Positions 19,658 through 28,388 are shown, counted from the first letter of the stretch. The stretch: 64,000 bases of DNA from Marinobacterium mangrovicola (GCF_004339595.1 NZ_SMFU01000007.1:514658-578657), one strand, 5' to 3'. Numbers and translations are program-made. The notes: a model not told the origin generated them from the letters alone.

Positions 19658-19834
19658 ATGAGTGAAGAGAAAAGCAAGCCGGAAAAGACAACACAGGTAA
19701 TGCGAGTCGTCATCGCCATCATCTTTCTAATGGTACTGGCGTTGTCTGTGCTCAGTTTTGTGTTTGGTCTTTCGGGTGGTTCAAAGCCCGCAGGCAATAC
19801 CCATGAACCCAGGAACGTAGAGAGTCCGTTTTAA
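19658..19834 (+). CDS. Small single-pass membrane protein, 58 residues
   Basis: A 58-codon gene between the coiled-coil protein and the TAXI gene, 9 bases after the former's stop and 18 before the latter. The N-terminal 14 residues are charged (MSEEKSKPEK...), followed by one transmembrane helix at about 16-39 (VVIAIIFLMVLALSVLSFVF), then a Gly/Ser/Pro tail. An AACGACC stretch is the only weak ribosome-binding site, so it may be translated by coupling. Its position suggests it links the two neighbouring products. Confidence 0.6.
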   Translation: MSEEKSKPEKTTQVMRVVIAIIFLMVLALSVLSFVFGLSGGSKPAGNTHEPRNVESPF

Positions 19835-19852
19835 CCAGGAAGGAAATAGATT

Positions 19853-20806
19853 ATGAGATCTTTGTTGGCCGCAGTGACCCTGGCCGCCGCCGTTGCCCCG
19901 GTGTCTGCTCAAACTCTGAACATGGGTACCGGTGGTACCAGTGGCAACTATTACGCCATGGGACAGGATATCAAGAACTATTGCGATGGTGAGATCGGCG
20001 CCAGCCTCAATGTGATGGAGTCCGGTGGTTCGGTGACCAACCTGCTGGGCATGACGAATAAAGAGTATTCCATCGCCATGGTTCAGGAAGATGTACTGCA
20101 CTACAACGCAAAGCGTTCTCCGCAACGCGTAAACCGTAATCGTCTTAAGGTGATTACCGGTTTGCACCAGGAGTCAGTGCATCTGTTGGTTCCCAAGGGC
20201 TATCAGCCCGAAAGTGGTGATGATAAAAACATGTGGAGCATGCTGTTCGGTTCCGACTCGGAGCAGCCCACTAAATTCCAGCTATCGATGTTGAAGAACC
20301 AGTCCGTCGGCTCCTGGGGTGGCTCCATCGTTTCAGCGGAAGCTCTGGGTTACTTTTTCGGTCTGAACCTGAACGTGGTTGAAACCAGCAAAAACGTTAA
20401 CGACACCAGTAAGCCGATCGTCCTGGTGGGTGGTGCGCCCTACGCGCCGGTGACCGAGTATCTGGATTCTGGTAAGTGGACGCTGGCGAGCCTCGACTAC
20501 AATGCGATCTCCCAGACTGCAGCGTTTTATAGCAACCAGACGGTGAACTACCAGATCGACGGCAAGGTGCGCTCTATCCCCACCGTGGCTATTCGTGCAC
20601 TGTTACTGGGTAAATCCTTCCGTAAGGAAAGTCGTAATGAACCGATGAGCCGCCTGGCGACCTGCATCTATGACAACGTGGCGGACCTCGCGGATGATCC
20701 GGATACCAATCCGAACTGGGCTAGCGTTTACGATTACATCGAAGGTGAAGGGCAGTCCGACTGGTCTTACTTTCCGCTGAACGAAGAAGCGTTGGCGAGT
20801 CAGTAA
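19853..20806 (+). CDS. TAXI-family TRAP-type solute-binding protein
   Basis: A 317-residue periplasmic binding protein. The signal peptide (about 1-19) ends at VSA. The mature start LNMGTGGTSGNYYAMG is the hallmark of TAXI proteins, and SVGSWGGSIVSAEAL is another family-like segment. TAXI proteins normally work with a fused DctQM membrane protein, but no such gene is in the window; here the gene is third in a unit with two membrane proteins of unknown function. It could serve a permease encoded elsewhere or act as a periplasmic sensor subunit. An AGGAAGGA ribosome-binding site is present. Confidence 0.85.
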   Translation: MRSLLAAVTLAAAVAPVSAQTLNMGTGGTSGNYYAMGQDIKNYCDGEIGASLNVMESGGSVTNLLGMTNKEYSIAMVQEDVLHYNAKRSPQRVNRNRLKVITGLHQESVHLLVPKGYQPESGDDKNMWSMLFGSDSEQPTKFQLSMLKNQSVGSWGGSIVSAEALGYFFGLNLNVVETSKNVNDTSKPIVLVGGAPYAPVTEYLDSGKWTLASLDYNAISQTAAFYSNQTVNYQIDGKVRSIPTVAIRALLLGKSFRKESRNEPMSRLATCIYDNVADLADDPDTNPNWASVYDYIEGEGQSDWSYFPLNEEALASQ

Positions 20807-20854
20807 GAGTCTTGCTTTGAGCATTGATAAAGCCGCGGCTAGTGGCTGTGCGTA

Positions 20855-20879
20855 CGGGTCTCCAGGGAGGCCCGTTTTT
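20855..20879 (+). terminator. Terminator after TAXI gene
   Basis: An 8-bp GC-rich stem with one G-T pair (20855-20874) is followed by five Ts, 48 bases after the stop. Confidence 0.8.
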
Positions 20880-20953
20880 GTTTTCGGCCAGGGAACGATT
20901 TTCTGCATCAGGGCGTACGGCAGGATAGGACGGTCAGAACCCGGCAGACAGGC

Positions 20954-21056
20954 AAAAAAAACGCCGCTATCCTATCGGATGCGGCGGATTCGCAGTGCCC
21001 CTCGTGTGCGAAAAACTGGTTGGTCGAGACATATGCGTCTGGCTTACCAACCTGTA
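20954..21056 (-). ncRNA. Candidate sigma-54-dependent small RNA
   Basis: On the minus strand three hairpins follow one another almost without gaps. The first pairs GGTTGGT with ACCAACC (plus positions 21018-21024 and 21046-21052), with an inner AGAC/GTCT stem. The second pairs TTCGCA with TGCGAA (20989-20994, 21007-21012). The third is a terminator stem of 10 bp with one bulge (20962-20986) running into eight Ts (20954-20961). There is no open frame in this stretch. A sigma-54-like promoter at 21066-21081 would start the transcript near 21055, giving about 100 nt. I do not recognise the RNA; it is not tmRNA, 6S, 4.5S or an obvious CsrB/RsmY type. Confidence 0.7.
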
Positions 21057-21065
21057 ATTATATAA

Positions 21066-21081
21066 AGCACACGCCGTGCCA
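21066..21081 (-). promoter_or_regulatory. Sigma-54 (RpoN) promoter of the small RNA
   Basis: On the minus strand TGGCACGGCGTGTGCT matches TGGCACG-N4-TTGC(A/T) with the exact GG-to-GC spacing and one mismatch in the -12 box. It points at the candidate RNA. Confidence 0.65.
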
Positions 21082-21124
21082 ACTTATAAAAACCCTGTAA
21101 TTGCGCGCTTTCACCACTTTATTC

Positions 21125-21144
21125 GTTAGCACACTACCGCTAAC
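21125..21144. promoter_or_regulatory. Inverted repeat, possible enhancer site
   Basis: GTTAGC-ACACTACC-GCTAAC is a perfect 6-bp dyad about 45-60 bp upstream of the sigma-54-like -24 box. Sigma-54 promoters need an activator bound upstream; this is the best dyad present. Confidence 0.4.
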
Positions 21145-21313
21145 TAGCTAAAAAATAACCAGAATCGTCTCCATAAGGGTGCGTCGATGCACTGAAGTGG
21201 TGCTGGGCAGGCTGACGGAAGGATGTTTAAGAGTTCGGGCGCCCCGATAGCGAACAGGTCGGTGACAAGGCTATAATCGCGCTTTTATCACGTTCAAACC
21301 GAATCAGGACATT

Positions 21314-22801
21314 ATGACCGTTCGCACTCGTATCGCGCCGTCACCTACCGGCGATCCTCACGTTGGCACCGCCTACATTGCTCTCTTCAACCTGGCTTTT
21401 GCCCGTCAGCATGGTGGCCAGTTCATCCTGCGTATCGAGGATACCGATCAGACTCGCAGCACACCGGAATCGGAAAAAGCGATCCTGGACAGCCTGCGCT
21501 GGTTGGGCCTCGAATGGGACGAAGGTCCCGATGTGGGCGGCGAACATGGCCCGTATCGCCAGAGCGAACGCAAACATATGTACAAAGACTTTGCGATGCG
21601 CCTGGTGGAAGAGGGCAAGGCGTTCCTCTGCTTCCGTACAGCGGATGAGCTGAACGAACTGCGCGAAGCCAATAAAGAAGCGGGTCGTCAGCGTGCGCTG
21701 AAGCAGGAAGATCTGGAACTGCCGGCCGAAGAAGCAGAGCGTCGGATGGCCGCGGGCGAGCCTTACGTCGTGCGTATGAAGGTGCCGACCGAAGGTGTCT
21801 GCGAAGTCGACGATATGCTGCGTGGCACCATGGAACTGGACTGGGCGCAGGTTGATGCGCAGATCCTGCTCAAGTCAGATGGCATGCCGACCTATCACCT
21901 GGCTAACGTGGTTGATGACCACCTGATGCAGATCAGCCATGTGATCCGTGGTGAAGAGTGGATCAACTCCGCGCCCAAGCACAAGCTGCTGTACGAATAC
22001 TTCGGTTGGGATATGCCGAAACTCTGCCATATGCCGCTGCTGCGTAACCCGGACAAGACCAAGCTGTCCAAGCGCAAGAACCCGACCAGCATTCTCTACT
22101 ACCAGCGCATGGGCTACATGGCTGAAGCGGTGCTGAACTACCTCGGTCGCATGGGCTGGTCAATGCCGGACGAGCGTGAGAAATTCAGCCGCGAGGAGAT
22201 GTTCGCAGCGTTCGATATCCACCGTGTCTCCCTGGGTGGTCCTGTCTTCGACCAGGAAAAACTCAGCTGGCTGAACGGTCTGTGGATCCGTGAAGAGCTG
22301 AATCCGGAGCAATTTGCGGCGCGGGTTCAGCAGTGGGCGCTCAACCCCGAGTATTTGATGCAGATTATCCCGTTGATTCAGCCGCGCGTAGAAAAATTCT
22401 CCGATATCGCACCGCTGGCCGGTTTCTTCCTGTCCGGCATGATGCCGGTGAGCGAAGCAAGCTTTGAGCACAAGAAGCTGAGCATCGACGATGTGCGCCG
22501 TATCCTCCAGTTTGCTTCCTGGTACCTCGATGAGCAGCGCCACTGGGATCGTGATCAGCTGTTCAACGGCCTGAAAGGGCTGGGCGAAGCGCTGGACTTC
22601 AAGATCCGTGACTTCCTGTTCCCGCTGTTTGTGGCTATCTCTGGTACTGCACAGACCGTGTCTGTAGTGGATGCCATGGCTATCCTGGGTCCGGATATGA
22701 GCCGTGCCCGTGTGCGTTTTGCACTGGATACCATCGGTGGCCCGTCCAAGAAACAGACCAAGAGCTGGGAAAAAGAGTACCGCGCTATCGAGCTCGGTTA
22801 A
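21314..22801 (+). CDS. gltX: Glutamyl-tRNA synthetase
   Basis: Class I aminoacyl-tRNA synthetase that charges tRNA-Glu, 495 residues, the usual length. The HIGH-type motif is HVGTAY (residues 16-21) after [10 protein letters not shown], and the KMSKS-type motif is KLSKRK. Also visible are [10 protein letters not shown] and the anticodon-binding C-terminal half. A TATAAT box lies about 38 bases upstream and AGGA precedes the ATG. It is followed by a strong terminator and then by a tRNA cluster that includes tRNA-Glu, its substrate. Confidence 0.98.
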   Translation: MTVRTRIAPSPTGDPHVGTAYIALFNLAFARQHGGQFILRIEDTDQTRSTPESEKAILDSLRWLGLEWDEGPDVGGEHGPYRQSERKHMYKDFAMRLVEEGKAFLCFRTADELNELREANKEAGRQRALKQEDLELPAEEAERRMAAGEPYVVRMKVPTEGVCEVDDMLRGTMELDWAQVDAQILLKSDGMPTYHLANVVDDHLMQISHVIRGEEWINSAPKHKLLYEYFGWDMPKLCHMPLLRNPDKTKLSKRKNPTSILYYQRMGYMAEAVLNYLGRMGWSMPDEREKFSREEMFAAFDIHRVSLGGPVFDQEKLSWLNGLWIREELNPEQFAARVQQWALNPEYLMQIIPLIQPRVEKFSDIAPLAGFFLSGMMPVSEASFEHKKLSIDDVRRILQFASWYLDEQRHWDRDQLFNGLKGLGEALDFKIRDFLFPLFVAISGTAQTVSVVDAMAILGPDMSRARVRFALDTIGGPSKKQTKSWEKEYRAIELG

Positions 22802-22820
22802 ACGCTTTAAGGGCTAACTC

Positions 22821-22855
22821 AAGGCCGCCGGTGCAGATGCTCGGCGGCCTTTTTT
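22821..22855 (+). terminator. Terminator of gltX
   Basis: A 10-bp GC-rich stem (AAGGCCGCCG with CGGCGGCCTT), loop of 11, then a T run. Confidence 0.92.
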
Positions 22856-22917
22856 GTTTAAAAACTAACCTGTTGATCGTAAAAGAAAAAAATCTTCAAT
22901 TGGCGATTGCGAAACGC

Positions 22918-22946
22918 TTGACACTACCGGGGGCGCTCAGTAGTAT
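22918..22946 (+). promoter_or_regulatory. Sigma-70 promoter of the tRNA cluster
   Basis: TTGACA (22918-22923), 17-bp spacer, TAGTAT (22941-22946). The -35 box is perfect. It lies 19 bases before the first tRNA, after the gltX terminator, so the tRNAs form a separate unit. Confidence 0.85.
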
Positions 22947-22964
22947 ACGCCTCGTCCTTACGGA

Positions 22965-23040
22965 GGGGCCTTAGCTCAGCTGGGAGAGCGCAACACTGGC
23001 AGTGTTGAGGTCAGCGGTTCGATCCCGCTAGGCTCCACCA
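22965..23040 (+). tRNA. tRNA-Ala (GGC)
   Basis: A complete 76-nt cloverleaf with encoded CCA. The anticodon loop CTGGCAG gives anticodon GGC, and the acceptor stem has the G3-U70 wobble that identifies alanine tRNA. Confidence 0.97.
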
Positions 23041-23059
23041 AATCCGTAATGTTCACAGC

Positions 23060-23135
23060 GTCCCATTCGTCTAGTGGCCTAGGACACCGCCCTTTCACGG
23101 CGGTAACAGGGGTTCGAACCCCCTATGGGACGCCA
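23060..23135 (+). tRNA. tRNA-Glu (UUC)
   Basis: A 76-nt cloverleaf with encoded CCA; acceptor GTCCCAT pairs with ATGGGAC, and the anticodon loop CTTTCAC gives TTC. Confidence 0.97.
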
Positions 23136-23166
23136 TCTCTTCTTCAGGTTTTTTTGCCTGATTCGT

Positions 23167-23242
23167 GGGGCCTTAGCTCAGCTGGGAGAGCGCGACACTG
23201 GCAGTGTCGAGGTCAGCGGTTCGATCCCGCTAGGCTCCACCA
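23167..23242 (+). tRNA. tRNA-Ala (GGC), second copy
   Basis: Same as the first tRNA-Ala except for a compensatory pair in the anticodon stem (CAACA/TGTTG becomes CGACA/TGTCG). CCA is encoded. The three tRNAs probably share one precursor. Confidence 0.97.
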
Positions 23243-23398
23243 CTTCTTTACGCATTTAACCACCGTTTTTACGTGCATCCTGTTACAAGGATGATCTTCG
23301 GTGTTTGCGTTCGTCTGTTGTATTCGAAACGTCATATTCCTTTAAGCTCTTCCTAATATTTCGCGCCTAGTCTTGCCTTCAACTAAGGAGGTAAGCAG

Positions 23399-24454
23399 AT
23401 GTCGAATCCGGAAATCTGGGTGCTCTACGATGGTAAGGCGGGTCACCTGAGTCAATCTCTGGGGCTGGCGCAGCGCCTGGCGAATCGTTCAGGAGCAGTG
23501 GTGAAAACTGTTCATGCCTATCCACGCGTCGGTTTGTTGCGGCTGTTGATGCTGTGGTTATCACGTATCGGGATGGTCTGGCCGCGTCTTTTTCTCAGTT
23601 TTTATCGCTGTCAGCTACCTCAGGGGATGCCCCAGCAGATCGTCTCGTTTGGTGGCAAGGTGGTGCCACTGAATGTGGCACTTGCTAAGCGGTATCGCTG
23701 CGACAATATTCTGATCGGTAACCGTTACGGTCTCCCACCCAGGCTTTTCTCTGTGCTCGTGACTGCGCGGGATGATCGCCTCCCCAATCAGGTTGCGACA
23801 CGGGTTCCATTCAGTTCAACAGCGAAAGCGGTGAACGATGCCCAGGGGGCTGATGATCTGCAGGGCTCCTCTAAGCCTCTCTGGCTGTTGTTAATTGGGG
23901 GAGAAGGTTCTGGCTTCTGTTATCAGGAGCAGGACTGGCAGTGCCTGAAAGCCGCGATGATCGATCTGGCAGAAAAATATGATATTCGCTGGCTGGTCAG
24001 TAATTCGCGCCGCACGCCCGAAGCAGGAACTGCTCTGTTATCCGATCCTCAGCTGCTCAATTATTGCCAGGGTGTTATCCATTACCGGGATTCAGGTCCC
24101 GGTTTGGGGAGTTTTCTCAGGGCGGCCGATCGTATTTTCGTGACCGCCGACAGCCTGAGCATGATGACCGAAGCGGTCGCTCAGAACCGCGCTCTGCCGG
24201 TGGTGGCGCTTCGTCCGGGGCAGGTGAGTGTCGGGGAAGGGGTGCATCAGCAGACTCTACAGCATTACCAGGAGGCCAATTGGCTGGCGTTCTGTGATAT
24301 CGCAGCCATGGCGCAATTTACACCTGTGCAGCCGGAAATACTGGCGACCTACGACCAGGTGCTTGAGGCGGCCATCAACCAGATCAGCCTGCGTCTTGCT
24401 CGTCCGCCACAACCAGCGGGAAGGGGCGTGGAGTACTACCCGCCGAGTTACTGA
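23399..24454 (+). CDS. ELM1/GtrOC1-family protein
   Basis: A 351-residue protein of the mitochondrial-fission-ELM1-like family, found in many proteobacteria. It looks like a two-lobed Rossmann fold related to GT-B glycosyltransferases: an N-terminal WVLYDGKAGHLSQSLGLA opening, a central LLLIGGEGSG phosphate-loop-like turn (about 160), and TADSLSMMTEA, which resembles the nucleotide-sugar-binding end of the C-terminal lobe. No signal peptide. A perfect AAGGAGGT ribosome-binding site lies ten bases upstream. A role in cell-envelope sugar metabolism is possible; the exact function is unknown. Confidence 0.8.
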   Translation: MSNPEIWVLYDGKAGHLSQSLGLAQRLANRSGAVVKTVHAYPRVGLLRLLMLWLSRIGMVWPRLFLSFYRCQLPQGMPQQIVSFGGKVVPLNVALAKRYRCDNILIGNRYGLPPRLFSVLVTARDDRLPNQVATRVPFSSTAKAVNDAQGADDLQGSSKPLWLLLIGGEGSGFCYQEQDWQCLKAAMIDLAEKYDIRWLVSNSRRTPEAGTALLSDPQLLNYCQGVIHYRDSGPGLGSFLRAADRIFVTADSLSMMTEAVAQNRALPVVALRPGQVSVGEGVHQQTLQHYQEANWLAFCDIAAMAQFTPVQPEILATYDQVLEAAINQISLRLARPPQPAGRGVEYYPPSY

Positions 24455-24490
24455 TCGACGTTCCAGCGGAGTGTGCTGTCTCAGGCTATT

Positions 24491-25147
24491 TCAGGCGAGT
24501 CGTGCCAGCAGCCACTGATGGGCCTCACTCAGGCTGTCGACCACGGCGGTGGCGGCGGAAAAATCGTGGCTGGCCGAAAGTGGGCTTCGAATGGCGATCA
24601 CCTCAAGACCTGCTGCGCGTGCGGCCAGCACGCCGGTCTCGGTGTCCTCAACGGCAACGCTGGCGTTAGCGGGTTGGCGCATCAACTCAAGTGCCTTGAG
24701 GTAGCTGTCCGGATGAGGCTTGTTGCGCTCTACATCGTCGCCACTGACCACCTGCTCGAACATTGAGCTCCAGCCGTGGCCGCGAATGGACGCTTCGACA
24801 CAGTCCCTTTGTGAGCCGCTGACCAGCGCAAGTCGGGTGCGTGCCGCCAGTGACTTCAGGGCCTCTGTGGCGCCCGCTATCTGCGGGAAGCAGTTGTTGC
24901 TGAGGAAGGCTCGATTGGCGCTGTTTTTGGCGGCCGAGATCAGCTCGACACTGGTATTCAGGCGGTGGAGGTCGATCAGTTCGGCAGCGCTCTGTTCCAT
25001 CGGTACGCCGAGCATCTTTTCCCAGTAATCGGCATCGCTGATCTGCACGCCATAGGGTGTCATTACCTCGCGCCAGAGCTGCATATGGATCGCTTCAGAA
25101 TCGACCAGCGTACCGTCATGGTCGAATAACACCGCATTGAACTTCAT
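24491..25147 (-). CDS. HAD-superfamily hydrolase, subfamily IA
   Basis: A 218-residue cytosolic HAD phosphatase or phosphoglucomutase-like protein. Motif I is DHDGTLVDSE (Asp9 nucleophile, Asp11 acid/base), motif II is VSGSQ, motif III is the Lys in NKPHPDSYLKA, and motif IV is EDTETGV. The helical cap between motifs I and II fits the beta-phosphoglucomutase / YieH-like group. The substrate cannot be told. It converges on the ELM1 gene with only 36 bases between. Confidence 0.85.
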   Translation of the reverse strand: MKFNAVLFDHDGTLVDSEAIHMQLWREVMTPYGVQISDADYWEKMLGVPMEQSAAELIDLHRLNTSVELISAAKNSANRAFLSNNCFPQIAGATEALKSLAARTRLALVSGSQRDCVEASIRGHGWSSMFEQVVSGDDVERNKPHPDSYLKALELMRQPANASVAVEDTETGVLAARAAGLEVIAIRSPLSASHDFSAATAVVDSLSEAHQWLLARLA

Positions 25148-25262
25148 CGGGCCTCCGTGATTAATCTAGGCTGGCGAGTCTAACACAGCTGGGTGAGCGC
25201 ACAGGGTCGCTATACTCAGCCATAGGCATGGCAAGCGGCCGTCAGCATGAACAGGAGGGTGC

Positions 25263-25580
25263 GTGAAATATATCTTTCAGGTCAGAATCAAACCGGGTTA
25301 CTCAGCAGAGCAGTATGCCGACGCTTGGGTAAGAGCCAGTCGGCTGATACAGCAGGCGCCCGGCGCCCAAGGCACCGAGCTGCACCGCAAGCTTGGTGAT
25401 CCCGACACGCTGATCGCTATCGCGCACTGGAACAGCAAGGCGGAGCGCGATGCGATGGAGGCGAAGCCAAGTCAGCAGGTCAAAGAGATTATCCTGAGCG
25501 CCGCGCCCTTTGTAGAGATCGACACCCTGGGCGAGTTCGAAGAGCCGGAATGGGTGGTGATGCCTGAGGAGGGTGGATGA
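25263..25580 (+). CDS. ABM-type small dimeric alpha/beta-barrel protein
   Basis: A 105-residue protein resembling antibiotic-biosynthesis-monooxygenase or NIPSNAP-like ferredoxin-fold domains: an opening beta strand FQVRIKPGY, a helix, then LIAIAHWNSKAERDAM. Starts at GTG, with AGGAGGG just upstream. The stop overlaps the start of the next gene by 4 bases. These domains often bind or degrade small metabolites as dimers; no catalytic residue is evident. Confidence 0.65.
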   Translation: MKYIFQVRIKPGYSAEQYADAWVRASRLIQQAPGAQGTELHRKLGDPDTLIAIAHWNSKAERDAMEAKPSQQVKEIILSAAPFVEIDTLGEFEEPEWVVMPEEGG

Positions 25581-26068
25581 TCTATTTCGCCTACGGGTCC
25601 AACATGTCGCTGCTTCGGCTGCGCGAGCGGGCGCCGGATGCACAACGAATCGCGACCTGCACGCTGCTCGAGCACGACCTGCGCTTTCACAAGATTAGCC
25701 CGGATGGGTCGGCCAAGTGCGATAGCTTTTACACCGGTAATGGCGAGGATCGGGTGCTGGGTGCAGTCTACGAACTGGGAGAAGCCTCTGAGCGGGTGCT
25801 TGATCGGGTGGAAGGGCTTGGGCGCGGTTATGATAAGAAATCTGTCAGTGTGGTTGATGAGCTCGGCCGCGAATATACCGCTTTCACCTACTATGCCACC
25901 TTGATCGATCCCCGGCTGCAGCCCTATGGCTGGTATCTTCAGCATGTATTGGTCGGCGCAAGAGAGCTGGGCTTGCCGGAACACTATCTGCGCCGGCTCG
26001 AGGCGGTAGGTTTTATCGATGACCCCGACCTCGAGCGTGAAGCTCGCCAGCGGGCGTTATATCTCTGA
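25577..26068 (+). CDS. Gamma-glutamylcyclotransferase-like protein
   Basis: A 163-residue protein of the gamma-glutamylcyclotransferase fold. It begins with the substrate-loop motif FAYGSNMS and has a candidate catalytic glutamate in VLGAVYELGE. Family members release 5-oxoproline from gamma-glutamyl peptides. The 4-base overlap with the ABM gene implies co-translation. It could supply 5-oxoproline for the PxpABC enzyme encoded 12 kb away, but that link is only a thought. Confidence 0.82.
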   Translation: MIYFAYGSNMSLLRLRERAPDAQRIATCTLLEHDLRFHKISPDGSAKCDSFYTGNGEDRVLGAVYELGEASERVLDRVEGLGRGYDKKSVSVVDELGREYTAFTYYATLIDPRLQPYGWYLQHVLVGARELGLPEHYLRRLEAVGFIDDPDLEREARQRALYL

Positions 26069-26176
26069 CGCTATACCCCTGACCTTGGCGACATCTCCGG
26101 GGCGCTCGGTTGACTGATGGGCACAGAGCCGCAACCATGTTGAGTCTTCTTAGCTAAGGAAAGGTCACCTTGGACG

Positions 26177-27424
26177 ATGCCTAGATCACTGCATGAAGCC
26201 CGCTACTCGCTCGATCACACCGCACTGCTCGAGACTCTGTCTCAATGTGAAAACCTGTTGATCATCCAGGACCTGGACGGTGTCTGTATGGGGCTGGTGA
26301 GTGATCCTCTGACCCGGCGTATCGAGCGCCGTTACGTCGAAGCGGGCAAACTGATGGACGGGCATTTTTTCGTTCTGACCAATGGTGAGCATATCGGCTC
26401 GCGTGGAGTGAACGATATCGTCGAGCGCGCCTTCGATACTCCTGAAGAGGCGTTTGAACGCGGGCTCTATCTTCCGGGGCTGGCCGGCGGCGGTGTGCAG
26501 CTGCAGGACGCGTTGGGGCATGTCACACACCCCGGTGTCAGCGAGGCTGAACTCGAATTCCTGGCTCAGGTGCCGCAGTGGGGGCGGGAGTTTCTCAATG
26601 AAAATCTCAGCCGGGCCCCGTATTCACTGCCTGACGAGACGCTATCCGTCTTGGTGGAAGCCTGCGTGCTCGATAACCAGGTATCGCCAACCCTCAATAT
26701 CAATACGCTCTACCATCACTTTCGCCACCAGCCGGAGCAGTACGCAGAGATTCAGCAACTGGCGATCACCTTCAGCGAAGCGTTACTGGAGCGAGCGGCG
26801 GCAGCGGGACTGGGTGATTCCTTTTTCATTCATTACGCCCCCAACCTGGGCCGCGTCGATGGGCTTGAAAAACCGCGTATCAGCGATGGTTCCGATGCCG
26901 GTACCACCGACTTTCAATTCATGCTGCGCGGCGCGGTGAAAGAGGTGGGTGTGCTCGTCCTGCTGAATCACTATTATTATCGCCGCACCGGTGAGTACCC
27001 CCTGGGTGAGCAGTTCAATGCGCGCGAGGCGCCGGCGGATATGGATCAGCTGCTGGCGCTGGCAAAGCGTCGGTTTGATCCGGCCGAGATGCCGTGCATT
27101 GTTGGTGTCGGTGATACGGTCACCTCCCATGCGCAGGCCGGCGGTGGCTATCAGCGTGGGGGCAGTGATCGCGGTTTCCTGACTCTGGTACAGGCGCTGG
27201 GGGAGAGCTTTGCCACCGATAACGCCTGTGTATTCATCGACAGCAGTGGCGGAGAGGTGATTCGCCCCGGCGTCGATGGTGCGAGGCTGGAGAGTGATCT
27301 GCACGGGGCGCTGAGCGGTATTACCGATCCAAATGATGAGCTGAGACTGAATTTTCTGTTTACCGGCGGTCATACCGAATATGTGAATTTCTTCTGTGAC
27401 CTGGCAACACGCCGGGCGCAATAA
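26177..27424 (+). CDS. Glucosylglycerol 3-phosphatase-like protein (StpA family)
   Basis: A 415-residue protein matching the cyanobacterial StpA/GGPP type, which dephosphorylates glucosylglycerol phosphate in compatible-solute synthesis. The HAD-like signature is QDLDGVCMGLVSDPLTR (about residues 31-47), followed by HFFVLTNGEHIGSRG; the distal part has GVGDTVTSHAQAGGGYQRGGSDRGFL in two halves, suggestive of the second catalytic region. Start ATG at 26177; AAGGAAAGG lies about 15 bases upstream. No glucosylglycerol-phosphate synthase gene is visible in the window, so its partner must be elsewhere or the substrate differs. Confidence 0.72.
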   Translation: MPRSLHEARYSLDHTALLETLSQCENLLIIQDLDGVCMGLVSDPLTRRIERRYVEAGKLMDGHFFVLTNGEHIGSRGVNDIVERAFDTPEEAFERGLYLPGLAGGGVQLQDALGHVTHPGVSEAELEFLAQVPQWGREFLNENLSRAPYSLPDETLSVLVEACVLDNQVSPTLNINTLYHHFRHQPEQYAEIQQLAITFSEALLERAAAAGLGDSFFIHYAPNLGRVDGLEKPRISDGSDAGTTDFQFMLRGAVKEVGVLVLLNHYYYRRTGEYPLGEQFNAREAPADMDQLLALAKRRFDPAEMPCIVGVGDTVTSHAQAGGGYQRGGSDRGFLTLVQALGESFATDNACVFIDSSGGEVIRPGVDGARLESDLHGALSGITDPNDELRLNFLFTGGHTEYVNFFCDLATRRAQ

Positions 27425-27492
27425 CGATGGCCGGCCCTGGTGCCGGTTAGAACTTCAAACCTGACAATAAACCTGACCAGGACGTTGAGTTG

Positions 27493-28338
27493 ATGAACCT
27501 GAGCGCCAAACCCTTAGCGCGGCTTGTACGAACAACTGTTATTCCTCTGCTCGGTGGCACGCTGCTGGCCGGCTGTGCGACCTCACCGACCGGAGAAAGT
27601 ACGCTGCTGCTTAACTCGCCGACACAGATGAACGCGATCGGCGAAAAATCCTTCGAACAGATTAAGGCGAATACGCCGATCGACTCCGGCGACAAGGTGA
27701 ACCGCTATGTTCGCTGTGTTAGCGAGGCACTGATCGATCGGATTCCTGCCAGTTACGGGCTGCAGTCCGAGCAGTGGGAGATTCGCGTTTTCAAGGATGA
27801 CGCGGTTAATGCTTTTGCGGTACCGGGCGGAAAGATCGGCGTATATACCGGCATGCTGAAAATGGTCGATAACCAGGATCAGCTGGCAGCCGTTATCGGT
27901 CATGAGATCTCCCATGTACTGGCGCAGCACAGCAATGCGCGCCTGAGCCAGCAACAGCTCACCTCCACCGGGCTGAACATGGCCAATCTGCTGCTGACCA
28001 ACCGGGTAGAGGCGGGCACCCAGGAAGCGCTGATGACCGCGATGGGCCTGGGCGCCGAGTATGGTGTCATCCTGCCTTACAGCCGCTCCCATGAGCGTGA
28101 GGCCGATGTGCTGGGACAGGATCTGATGGCCGATGCCGGCTTTGATCCGCGCCAGGCCTCCAGCCTCTGGAGAAAAATGGCGGCAGAGGGCGGCTCCGCA
28201 CCGCCGGAGTTTATGTCCACCCATCCGGCACCTACCAGTCGCGTATCGATCCTCGGCGACCGCGTGAAAGAACTTCAACCGATCTATGAACAGGCGCGGG
28301 CAGAGGGGCGCAAGCCCCAGTGTGACGCTCTGCGCTGA
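27493..28338 (+). CDS. M48-family lipoprotein metalloprotease (LoiP/BepA-like)
   Basis: A 281-residue zinc metalloprotease, exported as a lipoprotein: LLAGC lipobox with Cys28. The zinc motif HEISH lies at about residues 137-141, followed by an ARLSQQQ segment, and the third ligand region is SRSHEREADVLG. Such proteins (YggG/LoiP) degrade misfolded envelope proteins. The ATG at 27493 is preferred over a TTG immediately before it. The TPR domain of BepA is absent, so LoiP-like is the better fit. Confidence 0.88.
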   Translation: MNLSAKPLARLVRTTVIPLLGGTLLAGCATSPTGESTLLLNSPTQMNAIGEKSFEQIKANTPIDSGDKVNRYVRCVSEALIDRIPASYGLQSEQWEIRVFKDDAVNAFAVPGGKIGVYTGMLKMVDNQDQLAAVIGHEISHVLAQHSNARLSQQQLTSTGLNMANLLLTNRVEAGTQEALMTAMGLGAEYGVILPYSRSHEREADVLGQDLMADAGFDPRQASSLWRKMAAEGGSAPPEFMSTHPAPTSRVSILGDRVKELQPIYEQARAEGRKPQCDALR

Positions 28339-28388
28339 TCCACCCCTGACCGGGATGCGTAACCCCTGCATCAACGTTGGAGCAGGTT

